Assembly: GCF_019578655.1 (NCBI RefSeq)
Contig: NC_063256.1
Coordinates: 19,477,350 to 19,541,349 of the forward strand
Direction: 5' to 3'
DNA from: Ricinus communis
Lineage: Eukaryota; Streptophyta; Magnoliopsida; Malpighiales; Euphorbiaceae
Length of the DNA: 64,000 bases
In this document: piece after piece, positions 48,286 to 60,674 of the stretch
Layout of the letters: every line of letters starts with the position of its first letter
How positions within the stretch are numbered: the first letter of the stretch is position 1
The notes under the pieces: generated by a model
Seen by the model: the letters and a program-made list of their open reading frames with translations, nothing else
Told to the model about the DNA's origin: nothing
Databases searched by the model: none
Position numbers and translations under genes: made by a program

Positions 48286-49164
48286 TCAACCTGTTACTTC
48301 ACAACCTGATTCCCCTATTTCTTCGCTATTTTTAGGGTTCATGACCCCAAGGCCGCCAAACCCGATTCTCCCACAGTGGTCGCCAAACCTCTTCTTCTCT
48401 TCTCTTCTCCCGTTCCTTCCTTTCTTACTTCTGCCGAGACTTGGCCGAAGGCTGGGATGGAGGTGCCAGCAGTGTTCCGAAGCATGCCCCTGCCTTTCGC
48501 AGTGGTCGCACCTCTCAACGCTTGCGGGTGCTCCTCTCGCTCGACTGGTCTCTCGAAGCAGTGAAGGATTAGCGAGGTTTGCTCTGTTTTCTGAGCTGTC
48601 AACGCCGCTCGATCCAGCCATAGTTGCTCGTCTGGTCTCCACCTGTTGGATGGTGGCTATGACGGCATCTATTGGGGAGAGTTGGCTTGATAGAAGCATT
48701 TGGGACCGAAGGGCCTCATAACTTGTGTCCAACCCGCCGAGGTACGTGTAAACGAGGTCTTGTTGAGCTCTTTTCCTTAATTCTTCTGGATCATTCGTAG
48801 GGGGAAGGTAGCTTTGTTATTCCTCCCATTTGGTAAGGATTTATGTTACGTAGCTTGTGCTTGACTGTGTTCCTTGCTTTATTTTGGCTAATTCCTATTT
48901 TAGATTGAAAATGTGAGCATAGTTCTGCTCATGGCCGTAAAGGTCTTTAACTTTACTCCATATTGCCTGCGAGGATTCCAATAGCATGCACAAACATGCT
49001 ATCTGAGGCTCCATTGTGTTAGTGAGCAGCGACATGACCAAATGGTCTGTCGTTTGCCACTCCTCAATTGCCTCCAATTCTTCATTTGATGGTTGTCTTG
49101 GATTGGTTGGTTGGTTGAGGTCTGCTACGAGTCCCTGTGATGAATCCCAATTTTTTTCTACCAC
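48286..49164 (-). pseudogene. Copia gag
   Basis: Read from 49164 downward in two frames. First a hydrophilic helical region (ELEAIEEWQTTDHLVMSLLT, LYGHEQNYAHIFNL); then, after a stop in the middle, 48732-48286 with LDTSYEALRSQ and a CCHC knuckle (CDHCERQGHASEHC, about 48510-48470). After the knuckle the Arg/Lys-rich tail is followed almost at once by integrase-tail sequence, marking the deletion of protease and integrase core. Confidence 0.8.
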
Positions 49165-49680
49165 TTTGGCTAATATAGGCTGATCTCAACCATTCAAAGT
49201 AATTTTGATTGCCTTTTAGCACAATGTTGGTCAATTTTGTGATATCTGTGTGAGACATGGCAGTTGAAATTGCTTCTGTGTTAGTTTGATTTGGTAAGGG
49301 AAGACAAGATTAAACCTGCTCTGATACCATGTGAAAGTTTGTAAGATATTGGATTTATTGATCTATGATGCTATACATATGTACTCTGAGATTACATGAG
49401 GATTAAGAGTCATATTATATACACAATTGAAATTGCAACGGTCCTATTGCTATCTCTGTTACATTTCAACGTTCTTTTCTAGCTAGGGAAAGGTGGAAGT
49501 GACCCTTCTTCCCTAGGGGATAGGGGTTGCTCCTTTTCCTTCATTTTCGGCCTATGATGATTAAAGTAGCTAAGGCCTTGTCTAACAGTTAAAGACTGTT
49601 GGTCCTTACTAACAATCTTTGACTGTTGAATATTGCTAACTTGCTTTGGTTTTGGTATGTACACAGCAGTATCCTCAATA

Positions 49681-50003
49681 AAAACTCAATTGAAGAACAT
49701 GGTTTGCACTCTATATACTTCTCCAAATAAAGCTAGGATTATTTCCTAGATTTGGAAAAATATTTAGATTTGAGAAGCCTACTCACCAATGAATTTGAAT
49801 TTACAATCATATTCTACCCTTGTTTTACCAATAAAGCCACATTAAAACTATGAAGTCCCAAAAATCCATACCCCCTTATTCTTTGAAGCACACATTCTCT
49901 TCCTATTAAACCAATTAATATGCCTACCCCCATTAGCTTTCATAACCACCAAAAAGAGTTGTTCATCCTATTATGTTTCTTTTTTAAAACTCTATAAAAA
50001 AAA
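49681..50003 (-). pseudogene. LINE fragment 1: C-terminal part of RT
   Basis: Minus strand. NNSFWWLWK, RGYGFLGLHSFNVALLVKQG and SLVSRLLKSKYF match the GGLGFRDL..FN.ALLAKQ.W and SL..R.LKAKYF signature of plant L1-type RTs. Stops occur. The upstream part of RT and the endonuclease are not seen; the fragment ends where the Mutator-like inverted end begins (50007). Confidence 0.8.
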
Positions 50004-50903
50004 CAAGGCTAAAAGGGAAATTTGCCTCGTGAACTTGGACCTGATGTCTAATTAGCCCAAATTTTTAAATTTTGGTCTATTTGCACAACTACTTGAAAAA
50101 ATTTGTTACATTACACAGTTTTCATCTTGGTTGCTAGCGTGAGACTCAAATGCTTAATAACAATAAAAGCCGATATAATAAATAGAAATAAATTTCTTTA
50201 AATATAAAAAATAAAAAGACAGAAGGGTTACCTTTTATCTCCCTCATTCTCTAATTATTCTCTAGTTCTACAAAATCCCCAAATTAGAAACCTTAGCTTC
50301 TTAACCTGAAGTTGTGAGTGCAAATTTCTCAAAGAAATGTTGTGATCAAGTGCAAATTCCTCCAACACATCATGTAGGCAAAGAAAAAATGAGTTCTCCT
50401 TTGTTCAAGACAATGTGAACTAATTTTTATAATGTGTAGATGTGCTAAAAAAGTGCTAAGGAGGACATTATAAACAATTAAGAATCCTAGCAAGAGGTTT
50501 AATGGGTGCTCAAAGTACTATAACAAGATAATTTCTGTTTAATATTATGTGATATGATTTTGATTTATATGAACTTTAGTTTATTCATTTAAGAAATAAT
50601 AGGTCTTAATGTGATTTCAAATACCAAACTGTGATCACTTTGTTTAGTATGATGTTAATTTTCTAGAGAGCGCTAAAAAGGTAATTCGAGGCTTTATGGG
50701 TGAGGTTGACAGATTGAATGAGGTTAATGCACAAAGAGGTGTTAGGAAAGAGAAGGCTTGTATGTTGAGTCTTATAGGGTGCAAAGTAGGTTGAGATGGA
50801 AAAGGCTTGTATATTGAATCTTATAGTGTTGAATTCCTAATCTCCTCAATTTCTTTTTCACCTCCCACACCAGCTTTTTCATCACCTTCAACTTCAAATT
50901 CAT

Positions 50904-51230
50904 TCACATTAGCCCTATCATTGCACCTTCAAGCATAGATACATCATCCAATATTATAGGCATATTAGTACCATGTTCACATTCAAATTCATTCACATTA
51001 GACCCTATCCTTGTACCTTCAAGCATAGGAACATCATCCAAAATTATAGGCATATCAATACCATATTCACAATACAAGTCAATCACACTCCCATCTACCT
51101 TATAAGTATTCAACATCATAAGCATGGTACTGTCATCATAAAAATGCAGTAAAGCCTGATCTATAAATCCCCAAGTTTCAACCAGAATTATTGACCTAAG
51201 GGCCAATTTATCTCTATTTTGATCTTAACA
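50904..51230 (-). pseudogene. Mutator transposase N-terminal (PB1-like) remnant
   Basis: Minus strand. The reading frame has LLHFYDDSTMLMMLNTYKVD and VIDLYCEYG, which resembles the L..D.D...M......V.LYVEH pattern of the PB1-like domain at the start of plant MuDR-type proteins. After it an approximately 90-base segment is duplicated in tandem (start of the units at 50901 and 50990; peptide MPIILDDVPMLEG then MPIILDDVSMLEG). It then stops. No SWIM zinc finger or DDE core is present. Confidence 0.5.
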
Positions 51231-51231
51231 C

Positions 51232-52330
51232 CCAACTTGAGTGTTGCTAACTTTATATTTGAGTGTCTATATGACAGTATATTAAGGGTTCAAATGTTAG
51301 GCAAAAGTGCCTTAAACTTTCAAGTAAAAAGACCTGTAAAGCGCAAGATGCTTTTCATATGGTAGAGTTAACTATACTCATATAAAGGAACCTCTGTCAG
51401 GTAACTAAGAACTTGAAGCCACCTGACAGTCAATAAGTCCTTATTGCCAGAAGCGCGAGGGCCGTCTAATTCAAGGCAAAAACTCTGAAATGGCAGAAGA
51501 TTATGCAAGGAGAAGCATGAGGGCGCTTCTGAGAGTGCATAAGGTAAGTGCAAGGGTACTCCCATGGCGCGAATGCAGTTTTTATAATTAATGTTGAATC
51601 AATGATCATTATAAAGACAACCACTTCTATGGTGCCACATGTCTGGAGTCATTAGAATCCCAATGACTCTTTTAGAAAGCGTGAGGGCACTTTTTAGGTA
51701 GAAAATAACTTTTGCCAAATCATTAAGGGTTGCATTAAATGAGCTATAGCTATTTGTAGTGTCTCTTTAAGGGTTGTTATGAATATAAATACCCCTTATA
51801 AAGACATTAGACATATGAATGTGAATCTATTAGTGCCCAAACTTTTACAAATTTATTTCTTGACTTTCTACACTTAAATTCTTTTCTTTTTTGTATAGTG
51901 TATTAAGTTGAATCTCTTTATTCAACTAAATAAAAGGGTTATTGTGTGAGCCTATGTATTGAAAACATAAGGAATCGATTGTTAAGTAACTCATTAATAC
52001 TTAAGGATTAAGAGAATCAGTAAGGGATTAGTTCACTAAAAAAATAAGTTTAGTGTTAGCCTTTTGAAAACACTAAGTTGTTGGGTGAGCTTGCTAAAAT
52101 CTAAAGGTTGTAATCAAGTTAATTATAGTGGAATGTTCAAGTGTGATATTGAGGATTAGATGTAGGAAGGATTGTTCTCAAACTACTATAAACTTTTATG
52201 TTAATCTCTCTAACTCTAACTCTCTTTCAAACCCCGTAATCTTTTGTTAAGATTCTTGTGTTTTTCATACTTTAAATATTTTTACAATTTAAGGTCACAT
52301 ATTCAACTCCCCCCTTCTTGGTTCCAAAGG
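51232..52330. repeat. Possible solo LTR of a copia (Sirevirus-like) element
   Basis: About 1.1 kb without coding potential, ending near ggtcacatattcaac then tcccccttcttgg, resembling the end of Sirevirus-type LTRs. It contains several ctgacag/gcgagggc words in 51400-51700. No target-site duplication could be assigned and the boundaries are approximate. Confidence 0.3.
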
Positions 52331-52932
52331 ATAATAAAAATAATCTAGGATTATTCCCATATCTTAAGAGACTAAACATGTCCACAATCCTATGATAGTG
52401 CAGCAAATCAATGCCACTTTTTAGGAACACTTCTACCTCTACATTACTATACCTTAAGGTAGGGTCCCTTGCAAATTTTTCGCATGATGTATTCTAACAG
52501 TTACTAAGATAGACATACTGCATATGGCCAATTGAAAGACAATCAATTATCCGAAATCAATAATTAAAAGAGAATCATTTTTCTAAATACACACTAAACA
52601 TAAACAAATTAGAATATTAGAAAACCCAATAACACCCAAGTTGCAACCACACAAAAGACCACTTGTTCTTTCTCATATTATAAGACTAGAAAATTTAAGT
52701 TTTCAAAAAGACAAAGATACAGTTTGAGTCATAGTTGCTCACCTGATTGTAGAAGTCTTAGCTCAGAATACAACTAGGTTACTTGCATCTCAGCTTACAA
52801 TGCCCTCTCTTGAGTAATTCATCATACAGATTTCATAATTTTTTTTATATAAAAATCCAAGTTTTGCTCAATTTTTCTATTGTAATAGGGATATGATTTT
52901 TTTGCCTAAAGAAAGAAAGTGGTTAGCTGGGT
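52331..52932. other. Internal non-coding part of the Mutator-like element
   Basis: Low-GC sequence with no open frame or recognised motif. It leads up to the copia target site (ttagt, 52933-52937). Confidence 0.4.
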
Positions 52933-53439
52933 TTAGTTAAAGAAACTTGATTTAATATTCACACTTATTGAATTGCTCTAGTACAAAAACTTATATAGAC
53001 TCTCCTTTACAAGACTCCTATTATACTACAAACTAGGAAGCAAGTAAATATTCCTAAAAGATAGGAACATATATGGTAAGAGATAAATATAAGAGATATA
53101 TACTGTTTAGGAGATAAATAACAAAAAAAATCTTCTACACACCCCATCAAGTTGGTGCATAGGGATTCTGCATGCTCAACTTGTTTAATACTTGGTAAAA
53201 AAATTTACTTAATACTGCTTTAATAAGGATATCGGCAAGCTAATCTTCAGATCAAACATGAGGACTTCAATTATCTTAGCTTCTAATTATTACTTAATAA
53301 AGTGTCTATCTATCTCCATATGTTTTGTCTGATAATGTTGAACTAGATTATGAGCTATATCACATGCAGTTTATTATCACAATATAGTTTCATAGGACTA
53401 ATATATGGAATATAGAGTTCATGTAGTAAATTCTTGATT

Positions 53440-56250
53440 CAAAACAACTCACAAACACCTTTAGCCATCCCTCTATACTCAGCTTCTGCACTTGAGTAAG
53501 CTACAACACATGTAACAATATTTCCTTCAATAAATGTTAAGTAACCTATTGTTGATTGCCTATCATCAATAGAACCAGCTCAATCTGCATTAGTATAACC
53601 TTCAACAGACAAAGTTGTCACTTTGGTGAACATAATGCCTTCGCTTGGGGAGGATTTCAAATACTATAAGATACGAAGAATAGCTTTCATATGATTTTCA
53701 CTCGGAGAGTGCATGTATTACTTACTATAGTTAAAGAATATGCTAAATCCAGTCTAGTATATGCCAGATGCATTAACCGACCTACAAGCCTCTGATATCT
53801 TTCTTTATTAGTAGGAACTTGATCGGGAAATATGCCTAGCTTAGTATGTTCACTAGTAGGAGTATTAACTAGTTTACATATTAGTATACCAACTTCCTTA
53901 AGCAAGTCGAAAGTGTACTTTCGTTGAGATAAGAGAATACCTTGCTTAGATCATAGTACCTCAATCCCTAAGAAATACTTGAGATTGCCAAGGTCTTTCA
54001 TTTTAAACTCTTTAGAAAGATAGTTTTGTAAGGCTATCTTTTCATCAACATCATCTCTTGTTACAATCATATCATCAATATATATGATAAGAATATTTTT
54101 TTTCTCTTCCTTATGTTTTATAAAGAAAGTATTATCAGAACTACTCTATTTATAACCAAAGGCCTTCATTAAACTTGTAAACCTTCAAAACCAAGCTCTT
54201 GGAGATTGTTTCAATTCATACAAATACTTCTTTAGCTTATAAACTTACTTACTTCCTTCAACCTGAAGGCTACATCCTTGAGGTAGTTCTATATACACTT
54301 TCTCATGGAGACAGCTATGAAGAAAGACATTATTTACATCAAATTAATGTAGAGACCAATTGAAATTTACAACAAAGGATAAAAGAATTCTGACAGTGTT
54401 TATCTTGGCCATAGGAGTAATAGTCTCTGCATAATCTATCCCATACAGTTCACTATATCCTTTTACAACCAGCCAATCTTTGTATCTCTCCACATTTCCA
54501 TCTACCTTATATTTAATGGTATAGATCCACCTACATCCAACATGTTTTCTTCCATTTGGTAAATCTATAACTTCCTAGGTTTCATTCTTTTGAAGAGATT
54601 TCATTTCTTCATCCATTGTTTCTCTTCATCTCAGGTCTTTTATGGCTTCCTGTATATTGTTAGGTACATATACAGAAGATAATTGATTTGCAAATGATTC
54701 ACACGTCTTTGACAACCTATGGTAAGACACATAATTATTTGTTAGATATTTAGATCCAAAAGTTCATTATGGGTTCATAACTTGATTTAGGCTTTTCTCG
54801 GGTAGTTCGGTTAGGGAGTATTCTAATGGAGGGTTTGTGAGTTACATGAGGTTCAGCTCGAGATATCATCAAGTAAAGGTAACATTGATTGTGGTGCTTC
54901 AAGCGTAGTTCTATTACCTTGACCCCTAATATCAAGTTTAAAATGCTTGGTTGATCCAAGATTGGGAGAGTAATGCTCAGGTTGTTCTTATTCGGTTGTT
55001 TAAATAGGTCGATAGTTTCTGTTAGAATGAGGCTAGGTCAGGAGTTTCAGGAGTTTTAGTTGGAAGATCGAGTTGTATTTATGGAAGGTCGGGATTAGAA
55101 AAATGTTTAAGGTCGGGTTGTGTTTGAAGGTCGGTAAAATGTTTAAGGTCGGATTGTGTTTGAAGGTCGGGCTGCAAATCAATATTTCTCTCCCCCTGAC
55201 TTATAATAGAAAAATATATTTGATGTTCATAAAATTGGACATCCATACTGATATACATTCATTGAGTTGTAGGGTGATAATACCTATATCATTTATGATG
55301 AAGACCATATCCAACAAAGGTACACTGAATAGCACAAGTTTGGAGGTTATAGCGTGTATGGTGAGTTAGGTGAACAAAGACGGTGCAACCAAGGACTTTA
55401 GGAGGTAAGCTCAATAATGATGGTGAGGTAAGGCTTTTATTTAATATATCAAGTAGGTTATAAAAGTCTAGAGTATAACATGGAATTCAATTTATGAGGT
55501 AAGAGGCTGAGAACAAAGTTTCTCCCTAATATTGAAGATGCATATTGGCTTCAAATAGTATAGCTCGAACCATTTCCAAGAGATGTCGATTTTTTCTTTC
55601 TGCAACCTTATTTTGCTAGGGATAATAAAGACATATGGTTTGAGGGATTACACTATGTTGTTGGAGGAACTGTGTGAGTTCATAATTAATAAATTTGCCT
55701 CCATTATCTGTCCAAAGTACTTACATTGAAGTTTTGTATTGAGTTTGCACCATCAAGTAAAAATTTTTAAATAATGAACAAACATCCTGCTTACTTTTCA
55801 TCAAGCATATCCATGTCATACGACTATAATTATTAATAAAGGAAACAAACCATCAAGCTTCATTTAAGGTCAGCACCTTTGCAGGTCCCCAAACATCAGA
55901 GTATATAATTATAAATGGTACTGAACTATTATTTAAACTTATCGAGGAAGAGACTCGATTTTACTAATTCACAAGTTTCACATTTGAAGTTTAAAGTAGA
56001 TGTTTCTGAAAACAACACAGGAAACAAATACTTCAAAATCCAAATGATGAATGTCTAAGGCGCTTATGCCATAACCAGATTATATTTTCTGTACTTGAGG
56101 ATACCGAACTACTATTCTTCGAACTCAACTCAGTCAATACACTTAGCTAGATGGTGCAAGATCAAGATAATAAAGCTTCCCTTTTCTAGTACCACAACCA
56201 ATCATCTTGTTTGTCTTGATGTCCTTAAAACACAATAATCAGGCCAAAAA
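53440..56250 (-). pseudogene. Copia integrase, RT and RNase H, decayed
   Basis: Minus strand, several frames. The integrase core is in about 55990-55580. The connector lies near 55400-55200. RT has a YIDDMIVT catalytic motif at about 54095-54065, and the RNase H start has ERYQRLVGRLMHLAYTR (53810-53755) followed by the DAD/SAE-type region to about 53470. A 33-base tandem repeat (aaaatgtttaaggtcgg words near 55100-55160) lies in the connector. Many stops. Confidence 0.75.
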
Positions 56251-56264
56251 ATTACTATACTATT

Positions 56265-57955
56265 TGTCACGACCCGATATGGGGGCCCGTGACTAGCACT
56301 AGAAAATGGGTCGGCTTGAGGCCACCAAAACCCGTAGCAAGCCTGACTGATAAATAAATTAATCAAAATATAAATCCATTCAATATACCAAATACCTTAG
56401 AATTTATACCGGCTCATCACTAGTAATAAAATTAATATATTATTAAGTTGTTCATCATACGAGATAGAAATATTAAGTCTGAATGTAAATATTGCGGAGT
56501 CTAGTGAAATTTAAATAGTTAGGAATATAAGAAAAATAATTACGTTAAGCCCGAGGAAGAAAAGAGTCGAGCTGCCCAATGAGAGGAATTGCGGAAGACC
56601 TAGCTGTCACTTGAAAAAAATTAATAAATTGAGATTATCAGTTTTAAGAGTGAGTTAAAATCATATAGTCTGAATTAAAAGCAATCATTTATATAAAATA
56701 ATAATTTAAATAATATAGAATATCATAGAAATCATATCATAATTTAGAAAATTAATTAAAATATATACGGGACGAGTAGCTCAACAGAACCCTAAACTGC
56801 CAATTCTATCAGCTTTTCGGCTCTCTTAATCCAATAAGATTAGCGCCTATAGAGCAAAGCTCGATCAGGATTTTTAAATTCAATCTGGTCATTTAAATAC
56901 CAATACATCCGATGCCTAGAGAGCACTGCTCAACTAGGGACCTTTCCTCCGGCAAGTTAAATTTTATAAGTCTAGAGAGCTATGCTCAACCAGAACACAT
57001 CACCGAATATTTTTCTATTATCTGTCTCTTATTTATACCGGCGTGCACGCGATCTTGATGCAACCTATCAGGTGGCTTACTCTACTATTGTCTCATCCTA
57101 AAACACGTTTCAAATTTAGCATCAACAAAATTAAAGTAACATGATACATAAACATTTATAATATTATTTGATCGAACAATAAATACTAAAACTAAATAAC
57201 ATGAATTATAACGAACATAATAATAGTAATAATAATAATAATAAATATAATAACAAATAAGTAATAATAATAATAATATTAAAAAGAACATAAATAAAAT
57301 ATAATAATACTAATACTGCTAATAAAAATCATAATACATATAATCAAATAAAATTTGCATTTAATTTTGGATATGACACGTGCAATAGATTATATGACTT
57401 TAACTCATAGTTCTTCTGAGTTTCCTCTAGCTCCATCTATGCTTCTGTTGGAGCTGACTGAACCGCCATATCATCTATTCACAAAAATAATTAAATTAAT
57501 AAAATATTTCATAATTAATCCTAGGCCTAGACTTCTAGATTTAGATTGCCTAAAAATTCTGATTGATACCGATTTGAAAAGTTTACCAAAAATCCGATAG
57601 AACCTCTCCTAAAATATAGATGTTTACCCTCCGAATAACGAGTCCATAACCTACTATAAACACTTATAATATTCATCAAATATTTAATAGGAGAGGGGTG
57701 TGCACAGGGGCCTTTGTGCAATTTTCCAAAGTTAAAAATATGCTTGGCCCCCCGAACCAACCCCCCTTAAGGTTATATTAAATAATTCAACCCTAAACTA
57801 ATACATAATAAAATCACAAATTTCATTAGTAACATAAATTATATCTACTTATAATTTAAGAGTAAATATTCTTATCAATACTAATTAAAATAAAATAAAA
57901 TTTGACTTGATTAATATCACCAAAAATATATTTAATTTCACCAAAAATTAATATA
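56265..57955 (-). repeat. Gypsy LTR (Tekay-related), inside the copia element
   Basis: On the minus strand it ends GTCGTGACA (56265) and contains, in reverse, the blocks seen in the other LTRs: the hairpin domain (about 56815-57075), GTTAAAGTCATATAATC (about 57395), and the lctagacctagg block (57520-57545). Its 5' start is not recognisable; the upper limit is where copia gag text resumes. The 5 bases before it are ctatt, with no sure partner. Confidence 0.7.
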
Positions 57956-58300
57956 TTATATTATTGGATATTATTAAATTAAATGATTTCTGGTGTGATT
58001 GATGTGAGTAACTAGCTTTTAACTTTTTATTTTTCAGCATATACCACTTGGAATAAGAAGAATTAGTTGATTCGAGTTGAGGAGAATCTCCTATTATATA
58101 ATATAATTTCTCACATCTAACGATATGCATCTCCATAATTTGAGACCAAATGTCATAATTAGTTTTGGTAAGGGTTATTCCAGCTTTAAAGCCAGAATTT
58201 TCAGAGGAAACATGAATAATTTGTGATGATTGTATAATGGTTGATTTGTTGAGAATTTTGGATGGAGAAGAAGACATGTTTCTTTTAATGGAGAATATAC
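57948..58300 (-). pseudogene. Copia gag start
   Basis: Minus strand. Runs from MSSSPSKI with SSENSGFKAGITLTKTNYDI, the copia gag N-terminal pattern (LTKTNYD.W), then WSQIMEMHIV. It is cut near 57955 where the gypsy LTR begins, so the rest of gag is missing or displaced. Confidence 0.75.
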
Positions 58301-58785
58301 ACAATTTGCTCTGATACCATGAAGAAACTTGATTCAATATTCACACTTATTGAATTACTCAAGTACAAAGATTTATATAAACTCTCCTTTACAAGACTCC
58401 TATTACAATACAAACTAGAAAAAAAAAATATTCATAAAAGATAGGAACAAATAGGAACATATATGGTAAAAGATAAATACAAGAGATATATATTGTTTAG
58501 GAGATAAATAACAAAACAAATCTTCTACATTAGTTTATAAGCTTAAGGAAACATGTTTATTGTAAATCTTATCAATCTATTTTATTTCTTTTTAACTAAA
58601 TTTCTTTATTAAAAAATTAAATAATGTAGTTTCACGTACTTTACTTAGCATTTGTATCTCAGCGAGCAATCAAAATGAAAAAATTGTGTAATTTTACCAA
58701 GTAGCTATGCAAATGGATCAAAATTTAAAAATATGGACTAATTGGGCATCAGGTCCAAGTTTGGTTGCAAATTGCCCTTTTAGCC

Positions 58786-60674
58786 AAAATAATATTATTA
58801 TCATAATCATAATACAACATATATATATAAATAAGTGCAAAAGAGGGGACAAACAAATTTACTAAAAGAACTTTATTCATCATTTAGTTAATTGAGTTAC
58901 CTAAATTAACAAATAATATTAATAATTCATTAATTACATATTCGATTCTAAAAGTCTAATTCTATTAAGATTTTTAAATATTGGTCATAAAGTAATTTTT
59001 AAAAAAAAATCTAAATAAAAAAAAGAAAAAAAGGTATAAAAAAGTGGGATTTAGAATATGACACTTTTTCTGGATTAAGAGTATTTTGTATAATAAAGCT
59101 AGAAGTTTAGCTATTTAAATAAAGTTAAATAATCAGTTTTAACCATAATTTCTGTACTAATATAAAATCCAATTATCCAGAATAATTATAAAATACAAAC
59201 ACAAAATACAAATTATTTTATAACTAATTTCAATGAGGATAGAACTCATAAACCTAAAATAAGAATAGATAAAATAAATTATTAGATAAGAAAGTATTAA
59301 TATGTTAAAAAATTTAAACAAATTAATTAATTGTTAACCACTAAAGAGTTAATATGAACATATTATAATTTTAATATCAATTCTAATAAATAGCTTAATA
59401 AACTAAAATTATATTTAGCTAGAAAATTTATAAATAAGATGAAGAAAAATTCTTTATATGTTGATGTCACTTATATTACATGCATAAAAATATAAATGAG
59501 ATATTTATTAAATTAATATTTATATAAGGCTAGATAACAAAATTTTTAATTGTATTGAGAACTCATTTGATTCATTCTATTAAAAGTCTTGGATAAGCAT
59601 AAGTAATTTTATTTTAGTAGATAGAGGCGGCATTAAACAATTAATTGTAAAGAACACATTTAAAAAAATAAATAATAATTAACAACGTTGGCTAAATTCT
59701 CAAGACATTTTCAAAATTCTTACTAATAAATATTATTGCGAATTAATATTAAGAATTATTTATTGTGAACCTTTTTATTTCAACTTTTGTTGCTATTAAG
59801 AATTTAATTAGTTTTAAGAATAATTTATTATTTGCTAATTATTTATTATTTAGAAATATCTATATAATTAGTCATCTTTTAGTTAAAATTTAGATAATTT
59901 TATTAAATTTATTAATGAAATATCTATTTAAAAATAAGAATATAAATTTTTTTAAAATAGAATTTCAATTATATATGAAAATTATGAAAAAATAATCTTT
60001 AATTAGATCTTAAACCAAAATAAAAATATAATACTTATGTATTTATTTAACAGCGCCACGAGTAATGCATATTATCTGAAAATAATGAATTATTAACTCA
60101 CCAATAAGTATTAGTACTAATTTTAAAGTAATTTACATGATTTAAACATAAAAGCTTTGTAAAACTTATATAATAAATTAGATAAAATTTTAAATTTTAA
60201 AAATTCTTGAAAAGAATAATTATTTAAGCTTTCATTTAATTAAACTTATCACAAACAATGATAACAACTTAAATATATTTTAGATATCCAAATCTATATA
60301 TAATATTAGAATTAAAAGAAAGAATATTTATGTTGAAAAGTGCTTGCTGTATTATACTTTATTAAAGCAAAATATTAATATTATTATTGTATAATTATTA
60401 ATTATATTAACATGCTTTTACAATATACGTGGATTTTATTATTTTTTGATAATATATTAAATTCTTTTATTAATAGCAATACAAATAATTAGTATAAATT
60501 TTATATATTATAAATAGATTCATTTAAAGGAAATTTACTATAAAAATTTATTATTATTATTTTAATACTAAAAATATTTATAATTATAAATTTAAATATA
60601 TATTATTTTATTTTTGACAATAAAATAAATAATTAATATTTATCTGCAATGCAAGTGAGTAAAAAAATTTAGAA
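58786..60674. other. AT-rich non-coding DNA
   Basis: No open frames, RNA genes or matches to other parts of the window were recognised. Confidence 0.4.

Larger units (their letters stand above)
45541..49680 (-). mobile_element. Copia retrotransposon with internal deletion, TSD aaaac
   Basis: LTRs 45541-45892 and 49330-49680 (minus strand TGTTGAGGATACTG to TTTCACA; the upstream copy begins TATTGAGG). The target-site duplication aaaac is at 45536-45540 and 49681-49685. The primer site is at 49318-49329 (reads TGGTATCAGAGC on the minus strand), and a purine tract (TTGAGGAGGAG) lies at about 45893-45903. Protease and most of integrase are missing between gag and the integrase tail, so it is non-autonomous. 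The LTRs are still about 93-95% alike by eye, making it one of the younger insertions here. Confidence 0.92.
52938..58529 (-). mobile_element. Copia retrotransposon, TSD ttagt, interrupted by a gypsy LTR
   Basis: Short LTRs at 52938-53139 and 58320-58529 (minus strand TGTAGAAGATTT to TTTCTTCA), with target duplication ttagt at 52933-52937 and 58530-58534. Primer site at 58308-58319 (TGGTATCAGAGC on the minus strand); purine tract TTGATGGGGTG next to the lower LTR. Gag, integrase, RT and RNase H occur in order with many stops. A gypsy LTR piece splits gag from integrase. Confidence 0.92.
50007..58785. mobile_element. Mutator-like element with about 150-bp inverted ends, internally degraded
   Basis: Left end 50007-50165 and right end about 58640-58785 are inverted copies (GGCTAAAAGGGNAATTTGC, ACTTGGACCTGATG, AAATTTTGNTCNATTTGCA). 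Flanking 9-mers aaaaaacaa and aaaataata agree at 6 of 9. Inside are a remnant resembling the N-terminal PB1-like domain of plant Mutator transposases (50904-51230), an LTR-like block, and a later copia insertion (52938-58529). Without the copia it is about 3.2 kb. No transposase core was found. Confidence 0.6.

Noticed and set aside
48339..48721. Open frames on both strands overlapping the copia gag
   Set aside because: Shadows of the gag zinc-knuckle region, in wrong frame or strand.
55073..55369. Frame with a repeated MFKVGLCLKVG peptide
   Set aside because: Antisense to the copia connector; the repeat is a 33-base tandem duplication, not a protein repeat under selection.
50007..58785. A host gene with long introns between the inverted ends
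   Set aside because: The internal frames match copia domains or a Mutator PB1-like remnant, and LTRs with target duplications explain most of the span.
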